From Bacteroides zhangwenhongii (GTDB lineage Bacteria > Bacteroidota > Bacteroidia > Bacteroidales > Bacteroidaceae): a stretch of DNA of 64,000 nt. Below, piece by piece: positions 38,393 to 46,800 of the stretch. Within the stretch, counting starts at the first letter, position 1. Each line of letters begins with the position of its first letter. The translations under genes were made by a program, and so were the position numbers. Under the pieces are notes generated by a model. It did no database searches and was not told the DNA's origin. It was given only the letters and a program-made list of their open reading frames with translations. The stretch is from positions 1,488,001-1,552,000 of the forward strand of contig NZ_CP059856.1 of assembly GCF_009193325.2 (NCBI RefSeq), read 5' to 3'.

Positions 38393-39799
38393 TTATCGTT
38401 TATATTCTATTTCCACTTGCAAGAGTCCTACACATTTAATAATACCATCCTGCAAATAACAATCGTTTATATCAGGATATTCACTTTCTGATTTTACCAT
38501 TTTCACTTGAGTAACCTTATACTCAGTTTTTTGAGGATTATATACCAAAACCGCTGTGTAAACATTCTCCGTTCTACCACATCTATATTTGATCTTCACA
38601 TTTTTCTTGTCTACACCATGCATATCAGGATAAGCTTCCAAAATAATATCTTCATCAGTTCGACTTCCCATATTAAAGGAAGTAAATATGATCCCATGAC
38701 ACAAAACGGCCTCTCCTTCTCTGTTTTTGCAGTATCCTTTCTGATAAAAGTTTAAGGGGAAGTCTTTTACTTCTTTTCCTGTTGAGCACATAGGCATAAA
38801 ATGAGGCAACGGTGGCATACAATACATAGATACCGGTTTAGGTGCAGGACGTCCCATTACAGTTTTTGCCGGAGTAGCGGAAGTTGGGAAAAAGAGAATA
38901 TTTTTCATATAGCAAGCTACAACAGAATAATGAATAGCCTGCACATCTGTACTCAGAGGACGAGTGTACAGTCCATACATCGCATCTCCTATCTTTTTAA
39001 CCGCAATAACCCCTTCTTCTATAAAAGTCGGTCCATTCATCTTAATCAGACCATAGTATTTGTGTCCATAATAGCTAATGCTCTTAGCGGTAGAATTCAA
39101 TTTAATGGACATAACACTCCCATTATCAAGCTTTCCTATCCATTCGCCTTTGATATAGCCTGAATTACTAGTCGGTACTGTCAAAGTAGGTGGAACGGAA
39201 GGTTTATAAGTTCGTAGTATAGCCGGTATATAATCAAGCCCTTCATCCCCTTGCGGACGGGGCTTACGAGTAAAATACGGCTGCTTACCTGCCGATGAAG
39301 TCATTTCTTTATTAAGGGCAAACATCAGGCTATCAGGTCCTATCGACTTGTCAAATGAACCTAATCCGATAAAAAGCAATGTAGAATCGGTAGGAGCATA
39401 TAAAGTACATTTCCCTTTTTGTCCCATTTCATTTTCCCAATCCAATGTCCAACAGTTATCACCTTCGGATGGGTTACTCAATTTACAGACCTCAGAATTG
39501 ACAAGCAACATCCTATTTTGGAATTTTACAAATCCAGTAGCCTTTTGTCCTCTGAAATGAGTAGAAGGTTTCTTCTGGTAGTTATCCGGCAGAAACATGA
39601 ACTTATGATTTTGTCCCTTCACAAACTGTTGCGAAAAGTCTGGAACCAAAGGCTCATCCATATTAATCTCCAAATATCCCAGACGGGTCATTCCTAATAT
39701 CTTATCTTTTCCCTCGTATACACCTATGGGGGCAATTCCTTGTGCCTGTACTTTCAATAAAGCTGCTAGCACCAAGAGTGAAAAAAATATTTTCCTCAT
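38393..39799 (-). CDS. Secreted protein of unknown function
   Basis: 468 residues from the ATG complementary to 39797-39799; this start gives a signal peptide (MRKIFFSLLVLAALLKVQAQ). The mature protein is rich in beta-strand-like segments and aromatic residues; the C-terminal half has several Cys (YCMPP, MCSTGK, GYCKN, LCHG). No family recognised. It starts one base before the upstream lipoprotein gene's stop region, indicating tight coupling. Location is presumably periplasmic or surface. Confidence 0.75.
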   Translation of the reverse strand: MRKIFFSLLVLAALLKVQAQGIAPIGVYEGKDKILGMTRLGYLEINMDEPLVPDFSQQFVKGQNHKFMFLPDNYQKKPSTHFRGQKATGFVKFQNRMLLVNSEVCKLSNPSEGDNCWTLDWENEMGQKGKCTLYAPTDSTLLFIGLGSFDKSIGPDSLMFALNKEMTSSAGKQPYFTRKPRPQGDEGLDYIPAILRTYKPSVPPTLTVPTSNSGYIKGEWIGKLDNGSVMSIKLNSTAKSISYYGHKYYGLIKMNGPTFIEEGVIAVKKIGDAMYGLYTRPLSTDVQAIHYSVVACYMKNILFFPTSATPAKTVMGRPAPKPVSMYCMPPLPHFMPMCSTGKEVKDFPLNFYQKGYCKNREGEAVLCHGIIFTSFNMGSRTDEDIILEAYPDMHGVDKKNVKIKYRCGRTENVYTAVLVYNPQKTEYKVTQVKMVKSESEYPDINDCYLQDGIIKCVGLLQVEIEYKR

Positions 39800-39800
39800 A

Positions 39801-40382
39801 CTACTTTTCTTTTTTCTGTTCTTTCCAAGATGGCCATTCAGCTTGCCATACACCGTCTATTTTCTTTACGGTTTTATTTGTTTTCTCATTGCATACGTCA
39901 CCGGATTTAATCCCCATAATGATTTTCCCAAAAGGAGTGACCTCATCATATACAGTAGAGTAATGACATAACCCTATACCAGTATCTTCATTAAACTCTT
40001 TCTCTAATATCTTATCTATTTTTTCTGTATGTAAACTTACTGAATATAAATTCTCATCTACTTTTTTTGCATACTTCAGCCCCTCTTCTGTTATATTGAC
40101 ATCAACTGCATAAATTGAACCTTGATTTTCTAAAACCGTATATGTGATAAGTCCCTCATCACGTAAACCACTTAACATTTCAATGGTAATCTTCCCGAAA
40201 TTCATATCTGTAACATTCTCATCAAAAACAAACTTCCCGGAAGGAAAGTATTGATGTTTCATATCATTGACATATTCAGTTAAACTTTCACGCAGTTTAC
40301 CGTCAGAATTGCATCCTGCTAAAAAGAATAGGGAACATAGCATCAGTACTCCCCAAACCGGATATTTTTTTGTTGTTTTCAT
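39801..40382 (-). CDS. Lipoprotein of unknown function
   Basis: 193 residues from the ATG complementary to 40380-40382. Lipobox LFFLAGC at about 19-25. The mature part contains SGLRDEGLITYTVLEN then VNITEEGLKYAKK, which looks like the recognition-helix-plus-wing pattern of winged-helix folds, though it is exported and probably not DNA-binding. Family not recognised. The third gene of the minus-strand cluster. Confidence 0.75.
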   Translation of the reverse strand: MKTTKKYPVWGVLMLCSLFFLAGCNSDGKLRESLTEYVNDMKHQYFPSGKFVFDENVTDMNFGKITIEMLSGLRDEGLITYTVLENQGSIYAVDVNITEEGLKYAKKVDENLYSVSLHTEKIDKILEKEFNEDTGIGLCHYSTVYDEVTPFGKIIMGIKSGDVCNEKTNKTVKKIDGVWQAEWPSWKEQKKEK

Positions 40383-40441
40383 TATTATAATTATTAAATT
40401 GTTAGTATTCACCATCATAATTCTCACTTTTCTCTTTTCTA

Positions 40442-40675
40442 TCATAATAGAGAATCGTTTCTTTTAATTTGAATTTCAAGCAGTTTCCGGTATACTCCTG
40501 AATCTGGTATCATTTTCTTCACTTGACCTTTCAGTCCCATTTCCACCCAATCATTCGCCTTCTCCTTTTTTACAACTCCACCACCACATGAAGAAATGAG
40601 TAAAGCTACACACATTATTCCCATAAAGGAAATAGTAGTGCTGTTCCTTGTAAACAGCTTGTTCAATGTTTTCAT
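40442..40675 (-). CDS. Short lipoprotein of unknown function
   Basis: 77 residues. Signal region with lipobox (VALLISSCGGG) then a 45-residue mature part including WVEMGLKGQVKKM, a phrase like the LKGKVK motif at the start of larger Bacteroides surface proteins. It could be a truncated member of such a family. Second gene of the cluster, 38 bases after the first. Confidence 0.6.
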   Translation of the reverse strand: MKTLNKLFTRNSTTISFMGIMCVALLISSCGGGVVKKEKANDWVEMGLKGQVKKMIPDSGVYRKLLEIQIKRNDSLL

Positions 40676-40713
40676 AATTATTCCTTTGATATAAATATTT
40701 AATTTGTTCTATA

Positions 40714-41310
40714 TCATATACTATTAAGGGTATCAAACATACCTTTAAGCTTTGCATTTTCTATCCTTATCAGCGAACGGTCTATTTTTATCTGATGTTT
40801 CTCACCCCGTTTACCCGTAATGCAGTACATCTCCATTAACGGTTCGGGAATCACTACTGAAAAGTTCCGCCGAATGATTGAACACGTTTCATAAATCCGG
40901 TTATTTACCGGTTCTACCAAATTATCCAGACTGCGTTTGATTTTATTAGCTTCCGTATTTTTCTCCAAAGCAACTACCTGATAGATTTCATATAATTCAT
41001 GTACGTAGTTGTACATACTTTTAAATTCAATGCCTTCATCATGAATCAGGAAAAAGATAAATACGGTTTTAGGAAGATAGGGTATCTTTATTTCCATAGA
41101 TGAATAATCGGGAAGAAACACACGTCCCTCTTTATCTATTATGATCCGACTCAAACTATATTCGTCACCATCCGGCTCACAAGTCTCTTTTTGTACTACC
41201 GAACCAAGAATCTTCAAGATATCCTCGTCGGTTGAGAAATCATTATCTTCCAATAACTCCAATAAAATTCTTTTTGCCGTATGATAGGATATACTCAATT
41301 TTTCACTCAT
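40714..41310 (-). CDS. Conserved Bacteroidetes protein of unknown function, head of minus-strand cluster
   Basis: 198 residues, no signal peptide or membrane segment, so cytoplasmic. The middle (LPKTVFIFFLIHDEGIEF) and the C-terminal part (PEPLMEMYCITGKRGEKHQIKIDRSLI) have the look of an uncharacterised Bacteroidetes family I remember only in outline. N-terminal residues ISYHTAKRILLELLED form a predicted helix but no clear DNA-binding motif. It is the only cytosolic protein of the cluster, so it could be the regulator acting at the shared element upstream; this is inference. Confidence 0.7.
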   Translation of the reverse strand: MSEKLSISYHTAKRILLELLEDNDFSTDEDILKILGSVVQKETCEPDGDEYSLSRIIIDKEGRVFLPDYSSMEIKIPYLPKTVFIFFLIHDEGIEFKSMYNYVHELYEIYQVVALEKNTEANKIKRSLDNLVEPVNNRIYETCSIIRRNFSVVIPEPLMEMYCITGKRGEKHQIKIDRSLIRIENAKLKGMFDTLNSI

Positions 41311-41331
41311 GTTTCATGTTCTTATGTTGGA

Positions 41332-41403
41332 CAAAAATAAGTTAAATAACAGTTATGAGTTATCCGGCACAAGGTTGTTGCCTAAAAATCATCAACCTTG
41401 TTT
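41332..41403 (-). promoter_or_regulatory. Promoter with inverted-repeat element A
   Basis: Minus-strand -7 box TATTTTTG (41339-41332). Exactly 29 bases further upstream lies element A (41369-41401): perfect 9-bp arms ACAAGGTTG and CAACCTTGT around a core containing GCCTAAAA. The same arrangement recurs at 46731-46800. It lies between divergent genes, so it is not a terminator. Confidence 0.7.
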
Positions 41404-41434
41404 TAAATAACTCCAACAAGCTATTGATAATACC

Positions 41435-41450
41435 CCTTGCCTAAACAAGG
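41435..41450. promoter_or_regulatory. Partial element B in caspase-operon upstream region
   Basis: CCTTG-CCTAAA-CAAGG: 5-bp arms around the same CCTAAA core seen in elements A and C. It lies 68 bases upstream of the caspase-gene -7 box. Confidence 0.4.
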
Positions 41451-41517
41451 TTTATTTTTTTATTCTTTATACCGCAAAAAGTTAAAAGGTAACAAGGAGA
41501 AATTGAAAAAAATGATT

Positions 41518-41525
41518 TATTTTTG
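41518..41525 (+). promoter_or_regulatory. Probable -7 box for the caspase/sigma/CHAT operon
   Basis: TATTTTTG ends only 8 bases before the ATG at 41534, so the transcript would be nearly leaderless. No clear -33 box. Confidence 0.45.
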
Positions 41526-41533
41526 TTGGTAGT

Positions 41534-42484
41534 ATGAATAAACTGAATTATACAAAGTACTTTTTTATTATTATCGGATACTTGATTAGTAGCAATATAT
41601 CTGCACAAACCAACAGAGCACTTATCGTTACGATAGCCAACTACCCTAAGAATAGTGGTTGGGAAAACATCCATGCCGATAATGACAAAGTATATATTCT
41701 CGAAATGTTATCTCTTAAAAAATTCTTACCTGCTCATATTATTCAGTTATCTGATACACTGGCAACCAAAGCCAACGTAACCAAAGCATTGAACAGGCTT
41801 TGCAACGAGGTACAATCCGGTGATGTCTTATTTCTGCATTTCTCCTGTCATGGACAGCAAATGATGGATAACAACGGGGACGAGGAAGACGGACTGGACG
41901 AGAGTTTGGTAATGTATGATGCCGGATACAAATATATTCCCCAACAATATGAAGGAGAAAATCATTTACGTGATGATGAATTGGGAATATGGATTCACAA
42001 ACTTCGCCGGAAAGCAGGGGAGAAGGGCAGAATTACTATTACGTTAGACGCTTGCCACAGCGGAACAGCAAATCGGGATGAGACAGCATACATGAAAACC
42101 TATAAAGAATATGTTCGTGGAACAACTGCTATTTTTGCTAAGGAAGGGTATGTTCCACGTCCCGGTAAACATCAGGAACTAAGTCTGCGGCTTAAAAACG
42201 AAAAAGGACTGGCTACCGCTGCCGTATTCAGTGCCTGTCCGGCAGAGTTTACGAATTATGAGTACTATGACAGACAACGCTCGATGTACGTCGGCAAATT
42301 AACATATTCTTTTTGCCGACAGATTAATAAGATGAAAGCTCAATGCACAATAAAGACTTTTTTTTCACGGCTTATGGGTGATATGTTTTCCCTTTTAAGA
42401 GACTCAAGTGTACGGCGGTTTCAATATCCCTATATGGAATGTTCGGACGAAACGGCTCCTTTTTTTATCGGACTAAGAAAATAA
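41534..42484 (+). CDS. Exported caspase-family (C14) cysteine protease
   Basis: 316 residues with a signal peptide (to about residue 24, SNISAQ). The p20-like domain starts RALIVTIANYP, followed by catalytic His106 in FLHFSCHGQQ and catalytic Cys174 in LDACHSGTA, the dyad of metacaspase-like C14 peptidases. An acidic DEEDGLDES stretch follows the His, as in metacaspases with Asp-rich loops. An extended insert (about 185-245) and a C-terminal p10-like part follow. It is predicted to work in the periplasm or at the surface. First gene of an operon with a sigma factor, a membrane repeat protein and a CHAT protease. Confidence 0.9.
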   Translation: MNKLNYTKYFFIIIGYLISSNISAQTNRALIVTIANYPKNSGWENIHADNDKVYILEMLSLKKFLPAHIIQLSDTLATKANVTKALNRLCNEVQSGDVLFLHFSCHGQQMMDNNGDEEDGLDESLVMYDAGYKYIPQQYEGENHLRDDELGIWIHKLRRKAGEKGRITITLDACHSGTANRDETAYMKTYKEYVRGTTAIFAKEGYVPRPGKHQELSLRLKNEKGLATAAVFSACPAEFTNYEYYDRQRSMYVGKLTYSFCRQINKMKAQCTIKTFFSRLMGDMFSLLRDSSVRRFQYPYMECSDETAPFFIGLRK

Positions 42485-42486
42485 GA

Positions 42487-43062
42487 ATGAAAATACTCGA
42501 TTATATAAGAAAGAACAACCGTTCAAGGGAGATGGGTAAAGAAATCGAAAACTTGTACGAGCTATATAAACAACCTTTTATTTTGTTTGCTATAAGCAAT
42601 TACCCGATCAGTAAAGATACGGCAATAGATATTTATCAGGAAAGCTTTACCGCCATGTACCAGAATATCAGAAGCGGAAAGTATACAGAGCGGAATGTGT
42701 CTTTGAAAACATACTTGTTCGAGATTGGAAAACACCACATATTCAAATATATAAATAAGGAACAGAAAGAAAACGACATATTACAGATGTTGGCATCGGA
42801 ATGGAATGTCCGGCAATTTCCTCCGGAAGAGTGGAATGAAGCGCAGAAAATAGTATCAGAACTACTTGAAGAAGCGGATACAGACTGTAATAAGGTACTC
42901 ATACTTTATTATTGGGAACGTCGGAAAATGGAAGAAATTGCCCGATATATGAATTATAAGACAGAGCAGGTAGCAAAGAACAAAAAAAGTTCTTGCCTGC
43001 GCAGATTATCTTTTGAACTAAAGAGAAGGTTGGAATCTGTAGGTATCATATTAGGAAAATAA
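42487..43062 (+). CDS. ECF-type sigma factor of the protease operon
   Basis: 191 residues from ATG 42487, 2 bases after the caspase stop; earlier in-frame codons overlap the caspase gene. Region 2 is seen in LYELYKQPFILFA and AIDIYQESFTAMYQNI; region 4 in KVLILYYWERRKMEEIARYMNYKTEQV. It has an unusually basic C-terminus. Paired with the membrane protein encoded 13 bases downstream, which has a sigma-regulator-like layout. Confidence 0.88.
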   Translation: MKILDYIRKNNRSREMGKEIENLYELYKQPFILFAISNYPISKDTAIDIYQESFTAMYQNIRSGKYTERNVSLKTYLFEIGKHHIFKYINKEQKENDILQMLASEWNVRQFPPEEWNEAQKIVSELLEEADTDCNKVLILYYWERRKMEEIARYMNYKTEQVAKNKKSSCLRRLSFELKRRLESVGIILGK

Positions 43063-43075
43063 AGAAGAAGTAAAG

Positions 43076-43810
43076 ATGAATAAGCAACAAATTGAACAAC
43101 AAATAGACCGGTTCATTAACAACGAGATGTCTCTCTTTGAACAAGAGGAATTCCGGAGAATGTTGGAAACTGACAGCCACTTGAAAGAACAAGTAAAACT
43201 CCGTATGATATTAATCGAAGGAGAGCTGATTCGCGCTGAACAGAAAGCCAGATTAGCAATAGAGGCTTCCAAACATATTCATCCCCATTCTTGGGTGGCC
43301 GTAGCCTGCATATTATGTATATTTGCAGGTATCGGGCTATTATACGTCGGAAGCTTACATCGTTACTCTCCGGAAGAAATCTATCAGACCTATTATGAGG
43401 TTCCTATCATCGAACGGGCACGTGGAGAGGGGATAAGCGAAAAGATTGCGGAATGCAACCAGAAAATCATTACCGCTTATGAACAACAACAATACGAGAC
43501 CGTCACCGAGCTTTATCGGGAAAAAGAACTTTCCACAAAGATAGACGCATTCCCCGTATCTACCCGTTTATACATAGGTATATCTTTTATTGAGCGACAG
43601 GAAACAACAGAAGCTATCTCCGTACTACTTCCTCTGGTTGGCACTCCCTACAAAGAAGAAGCAGAATGGCTTCTGCTTTGCTGCTACATGAAAATAAACG
43701 ACCGTGATAAAGCATTGCAAGTAGTGACAGAAATAAAAGAGGACAATGGTTTGTATAAAGAGAAAGCAATATCGATTGAAAAACTCTTAAAAGAGAGAAA
43801 ATGGTTCTAA
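43076..43810 (+). CDS. Membrane protein with anti-sigma-like N-terminus and periplasmic helical repeats
   Basis: 244 residues. The cytoplasmic part (1-75), rich in charged helix (QIDRFINNEMSLFEQEEFRRML), resembles the zinc-finger-free anti-sigma N-terminus found next to Bacteroidetes ECF genes. One membrane segment (about 78-97) follows, then a periplasmic region with TPR-like helices (EQQQYETVTELYREKE; EAEWLLLCCYMKINDRDKALQ). It should hold the sigma factor at the membrane and sense a periplasmic state. Its last 10 bases overlap the CHAT gene start. Confidence 0.78.
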   Translation: MNKQQIEQQIDRFINNEMSLFEQEEFRRMLETDSHLKEQVKLRMILIEGELIRAEQKARLAIEASKHIHPHSWVAVACILCIFAGIGLLYVGSLHRYSPEEIYQTYYEVPIIERARGEGISEKIAECNQKIITAYEQQQYETVTELYREKELSTKIDAFPVSTRLYIGISFIERQETTEAISVLLPLVGTPYKEEAEWLLLCCYMKINDRDKALQVVTEIKEDNGLYKEKAISIEKLLKERKWF

Positions 43811-46185
43811 AAAGGCAATGGCTGATGTTTGTGGGAGCTATTCTTCTCTTTTGCATGGTACACAACATATATGCCCAAGCAAAAGAAGCCCCATCCAATA
43901 AAGGAACAGAACACTTCCGAAAATTGGAGCTGGCACATGATAGTACGCAATATGCCCATGAACTATTCTCCATTGCACAATACTGCCGCCGACTAGGTAT
44001 GTATGAAGAAAGCAAAATAGCCGCCGAACAAGCAGATAAAATACTATGGCAAGTACTGAAAAATAAAACGCCCAAAAGCAAAGAAGATTATGCTTTATAT
44101 GAGGAAGAACTAGATATGCAAATCTTTCTTATGGATTTGTCGATTGGGAGAAAAGACTGTTATCTGGTACTTTCTGCGAGAAACATGACTCTGGATGCTG
44201 CCACTACAGGAGTATTGGCATATACAATGTATGATTACGCACGTAACGGAGCCTCTCCCAAAGAGCTTCGCCCCATATACAAGCAACTGGAATTTCCACG
44301 TCCCGAACAACTGAATGTTATTACCCGTTACTATTGGGAAACAGGAAAAACAGACCAGATCGTTAAAGAAATCAATAAAGCACAACGAAAAACAGCATGG
44401 AACTCTCTACCCGACCATGAACGGAGAATTTTATCCAGACGGCTGGAGAATGCCTGTCTGTTACCCTCATTATCTCTCACAACTTTAAGTGAATGTCTGC
44501 GAATCGCTAAGAGTATGTATTATCCCGTTTCAGTAGGGGAAGTTTTATATGAACAGAAATTACCGGAATATTTTTCGATGTACAGAGAGGCTGCACGAAC
44601 TTGTGTGAACCACAAGAAACCGCTATATGCACTAAAAATATACAAGCTGATTGAGCGGCTGATCATAAAAACAATAGGAAATGACCTCCAGTTTCTGCTA
44701 CGTTCCGAACAACATGAACTATGGGAAATAATGAAGCCCTATTTTGAAGAAATGCAGACTTTTGCTTACGAAAACCGACTGTTTGAAGGGATGGTTCCTT
44801 TTTTATATAGCAACCGCCTATTAATGAATGAATTATTTACTGGGACATCTTTTCAATATCACCGCTATTTGTCCGATACAGACAGCCGTTATATCCTAAA
44901 TACCCAATCACAGATTGATTCAATCACCTTTAACAAGGACTCATTCAGAAACCAAACTGCTCAAGATACCATCAAACGGTTGCAGAATCGGGTAGCACGT
45001 CGGGAATTGGAGAAAGCATTAATCAATCGTATAAAAAAAGAGGTATCACCTCAACTTCCCAAGATTAATCAATGGAATGAAATTGCAGCTTCTCTTGATA
45101 ATAATGAAGCTGTCATCGAAATTTTCAGTTTGCCTTACGAGCTGGTATGCGAAACATATATCGCTATTGTATTTACTAAAAAGCAATCTCCCCGTTTGGT
45201 AACATTACCATCATTACCGCTAGAATATGAAGATGAAAAGATACCGTATAGCAAATTTTGGCTTCCGATCAAAGAAGTGATAGGAGACTGTACCTGCCTT
45301 TATGTTTCAGGCTTGGAAACACTGCATTTCCTTACATTCGCCAATATTCATCATGAGAATAAGTATATAATCGATGAATATGATATTCATTATTTATGGT
45401 CTGGCAACGACATTCCCCGAATAAAGAAAGAGAAAGAACAAACGATCTCCGGTATATCCCATAAAAAAGACATCTTTCTCTTTGGAGGCGCCGATTTCAA
45501 CTATCATCCATCCCATTTGGCAACAGAACAAGGTTTTCAATACCTGCAAGGCACAGTTGACGAAGTTAGATGTATAGAAAAAATTCTTTCCAATCAATGG
45601 AATATTCATAAATATACAGGCAAAGACGCAACAGAAACCGCATTCAGAAAATTATCGGGGCAACCATTGGAATCATCTGTCATACATATTGCAACACACA
45701 GTTTCCGTATCATATACCACCCTAAAGTCCGGAACGACATCCTCCACGTAGGAGGACTTAGCAAGCATAAAGAGCCTTTATTACATACAGGGCTGATATT
45801 CACAGGAGCCAACCATACTTGGGAGAATCTGCAACAATTAGGAACAGATGACGGCATTCTGACCGCGCTTGAGATCGAATCAATGAATTTGTCTGGCGTT
45901 GAATTAGCCGTGCTATCCGGCTGCAACACCGGTAATGGAGATACCCGATATGGAGAAAACATTTTCAGTCTGCAACGTGCTTTTCGCCAAGCCGGTGTAA
46001 AGGCTCAGATCATTTCTTTCCGAGACGTATCGGACAAGGAGACCAGAGAACTGATGACAGACTTCTACCGTTATTGGCAAACAGGAATGAGCAAACAAAA
46101 AGCTTTTACGATGGCACAACGGAATATGAAGAACAAATATACGAACGAGCCCAATAAATGGGCTTCGTTCATATTGATTGAATAA
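43801..46185 (+). CDS. Exported CHAT-domain protease with N-terminal helical repeats
   Basis: 794 residues with a signal peptide (MVLKRQWLMFVGAILLFCMV..., cleaved near IYAQA). Residues about 30-430 are alpha-helical, TPR-like. The CHAT domain (about 440-794) has catalytic His633 in VIHIATHSFR and catalytic Cys708 in AVLSGCNTG, followed by the family-typical LQRAFRQAGVK and KWASFILIE. CHAT proteases are clan CD relatives of caspase and separase. It overlaps the upstream gene by 10 bases and is the last gene of the operon, so two clan CD proteases bracket one sigma/anti-sigma-like pair. Confidence 0.92.
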   Translation: MVLKRQWLMFVGAILLFCMVHNIYAQAKEAPSNKGTEHFRKLELAHDSTQYAHELFSIAQYCRRLGMYEESKIAAEQADKILWQVLKNKTPKSKEDYALYEEELDMQIFLMDLSIGRKDCYLVLSARNMTLDAATTGVLAYTMYDYARNGASPKELRPIYKQLEFPRPEQLNVITRYYWETGKTDQIVKEINKAQRKTAWNSLPDHERRILSRRLENACLLPSLSLTTLSECLRIAKSMYYPVSVGEVLYEQKLPEYFSMYREAARTCVNHKKPLYALKIYKLIERLIIKTIGNDLQFLLRSEQHELWEIMKPYFEEMQTFAYENRLFEGMVPFLYSNRLLMNELFTGTSFQYHRYLSDTDSRYILNTQSQIDSITFNKDSFRNQTAQDTIKRLQNRVARRELEKALINRIKKEVSPQLPKINQWNEIAASLDNNEAVIEIFSLPYELVCETYIAIVFTKKQSPRLVTLPSLPLEYEDEKIPYSKFWLPIKEVIGDCTCLYVSGLETLHFLTFANIHHENKYIIDEYDIHYLWSGNDIPRIKKEKEQTISGISHKKDIFLFGGADFNYHPSHLATEQGFQYLQGTVDEVRCIEKILSNQWNIHKYTGKDATETAFRKLSGQPLESSVIHIATHSFRIIYHPKVRNDILHVGGLSKHKEPLLHTGLIFTGANHTWENLQQLGTDDGILTALEIESMNLSGVELAVLSGCNTGNGDTRYGENIFSLQRAFRQAGVKAQIISFRDVSDKETRELMTDFYRYWQTGMSKQKAFTMAQRNMKNKYTNEPNKWASFILIE

Positions 46186-46231
46186 TTTCGAACCTTAACA
46201 GGTAATATGGCAATAAGTATCCAAAGCAGCT

Positions 46232-46699
46232 TTATCTCGGACTTAATGATCCTCCAAAGGCCGATTTTAGTTCTCCATAGCCGACTCCCGATGAATTGCG
46301 GGCATAAGCTCTCACATGATAAGACTTTCCGGTTCTTACCAAAATATCCGCACTATAGTCTCCTGTGATATCGGAAGTTCCCACTTTAATTTTATTTCCT
46401 TTTTCTACAGTAGGAGTCTCAGTATTATTCTCGACCCAACAAAAACCGTATTCAATAATAGCCGACCCGCCATTATCTGTTATATTGGCAGAACACCGGA
46501 CTGTATTGTACCATACATTATCTATATACTCTCCATTCCCACCATCACCTAGCGGTCTGAATATATTGTTTGAAGTAGATTTGAAAGTCGGAACTTTACT
46601 TTCCTGTTGTTCATCGTCATCCGAAGAACAGCCACCCAAAGCAAACAATAAGGAGAAAATGACTAAAACTCTGTAGATGTTCCGTTTACTTGTTTCCAT
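46232..46699 (-). CDS. Lipoprotein with one fibronectin-type-III-like domain
   Basis: 155 residues from the ATG complementary to 46697-46699. Lipobox LFALGGC. The mature part has the recurring Bacteroides pattern ITDNGGSAIIEYGFCW then TGKSYHVRAYARNSSGVGYGE, which marks an FN3-like beta-sandwich. It is convergent with the CHAT gene and shares promoter architecture with the minus-strand cluster. Confidence 0.82.
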   Translation of the reverse strand: METSKRNIYRVLVIFSLLFALGGCSSDDDEQQESKVPTFKSTSNNIFRPLGDGGNGEYIDNVWYNTVRCSANITDNGGSAIIEYGFCWVENNTETPTVEKGNKIKVGTSDITGDYSADILVRTGKSYHVRAYARNSSGVGYGELKSAFGGSLSPR

Positions 46700-46730
46700 A
46701 AATAGTTTTCTTTTTAGATTCATAATGTGA

Positions 46731-46800
46731 CAAATATAAATCAAAAAAGAATCCATGACCGTCTATGACAAGGTTGTTATCCTAAAAGACAAACCTTGTT
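46731..46800 (-). promoter_or_regulatory. Promoter with inverted-repeat element C
   Basis: Minus-strand -7 box TATATTTG (46738-46731). Exactly 29 bases upstream lies element C (46768-46799): arms ACAAGGTT and AACCTTGT around a core with TCCTAAAA, closely matching element A. The 5' flank touches the TamB-like stop codon. Confidence 0.7.

Noticed and set aside
41534..46185. Anti-phage defence island of the CRISPR-associated caspase (Craspase) type
   Set aside because: Both proteases have signal peptides and no nuclease, effector or phage-sensing domain is encoded, so an envelope role fits better.
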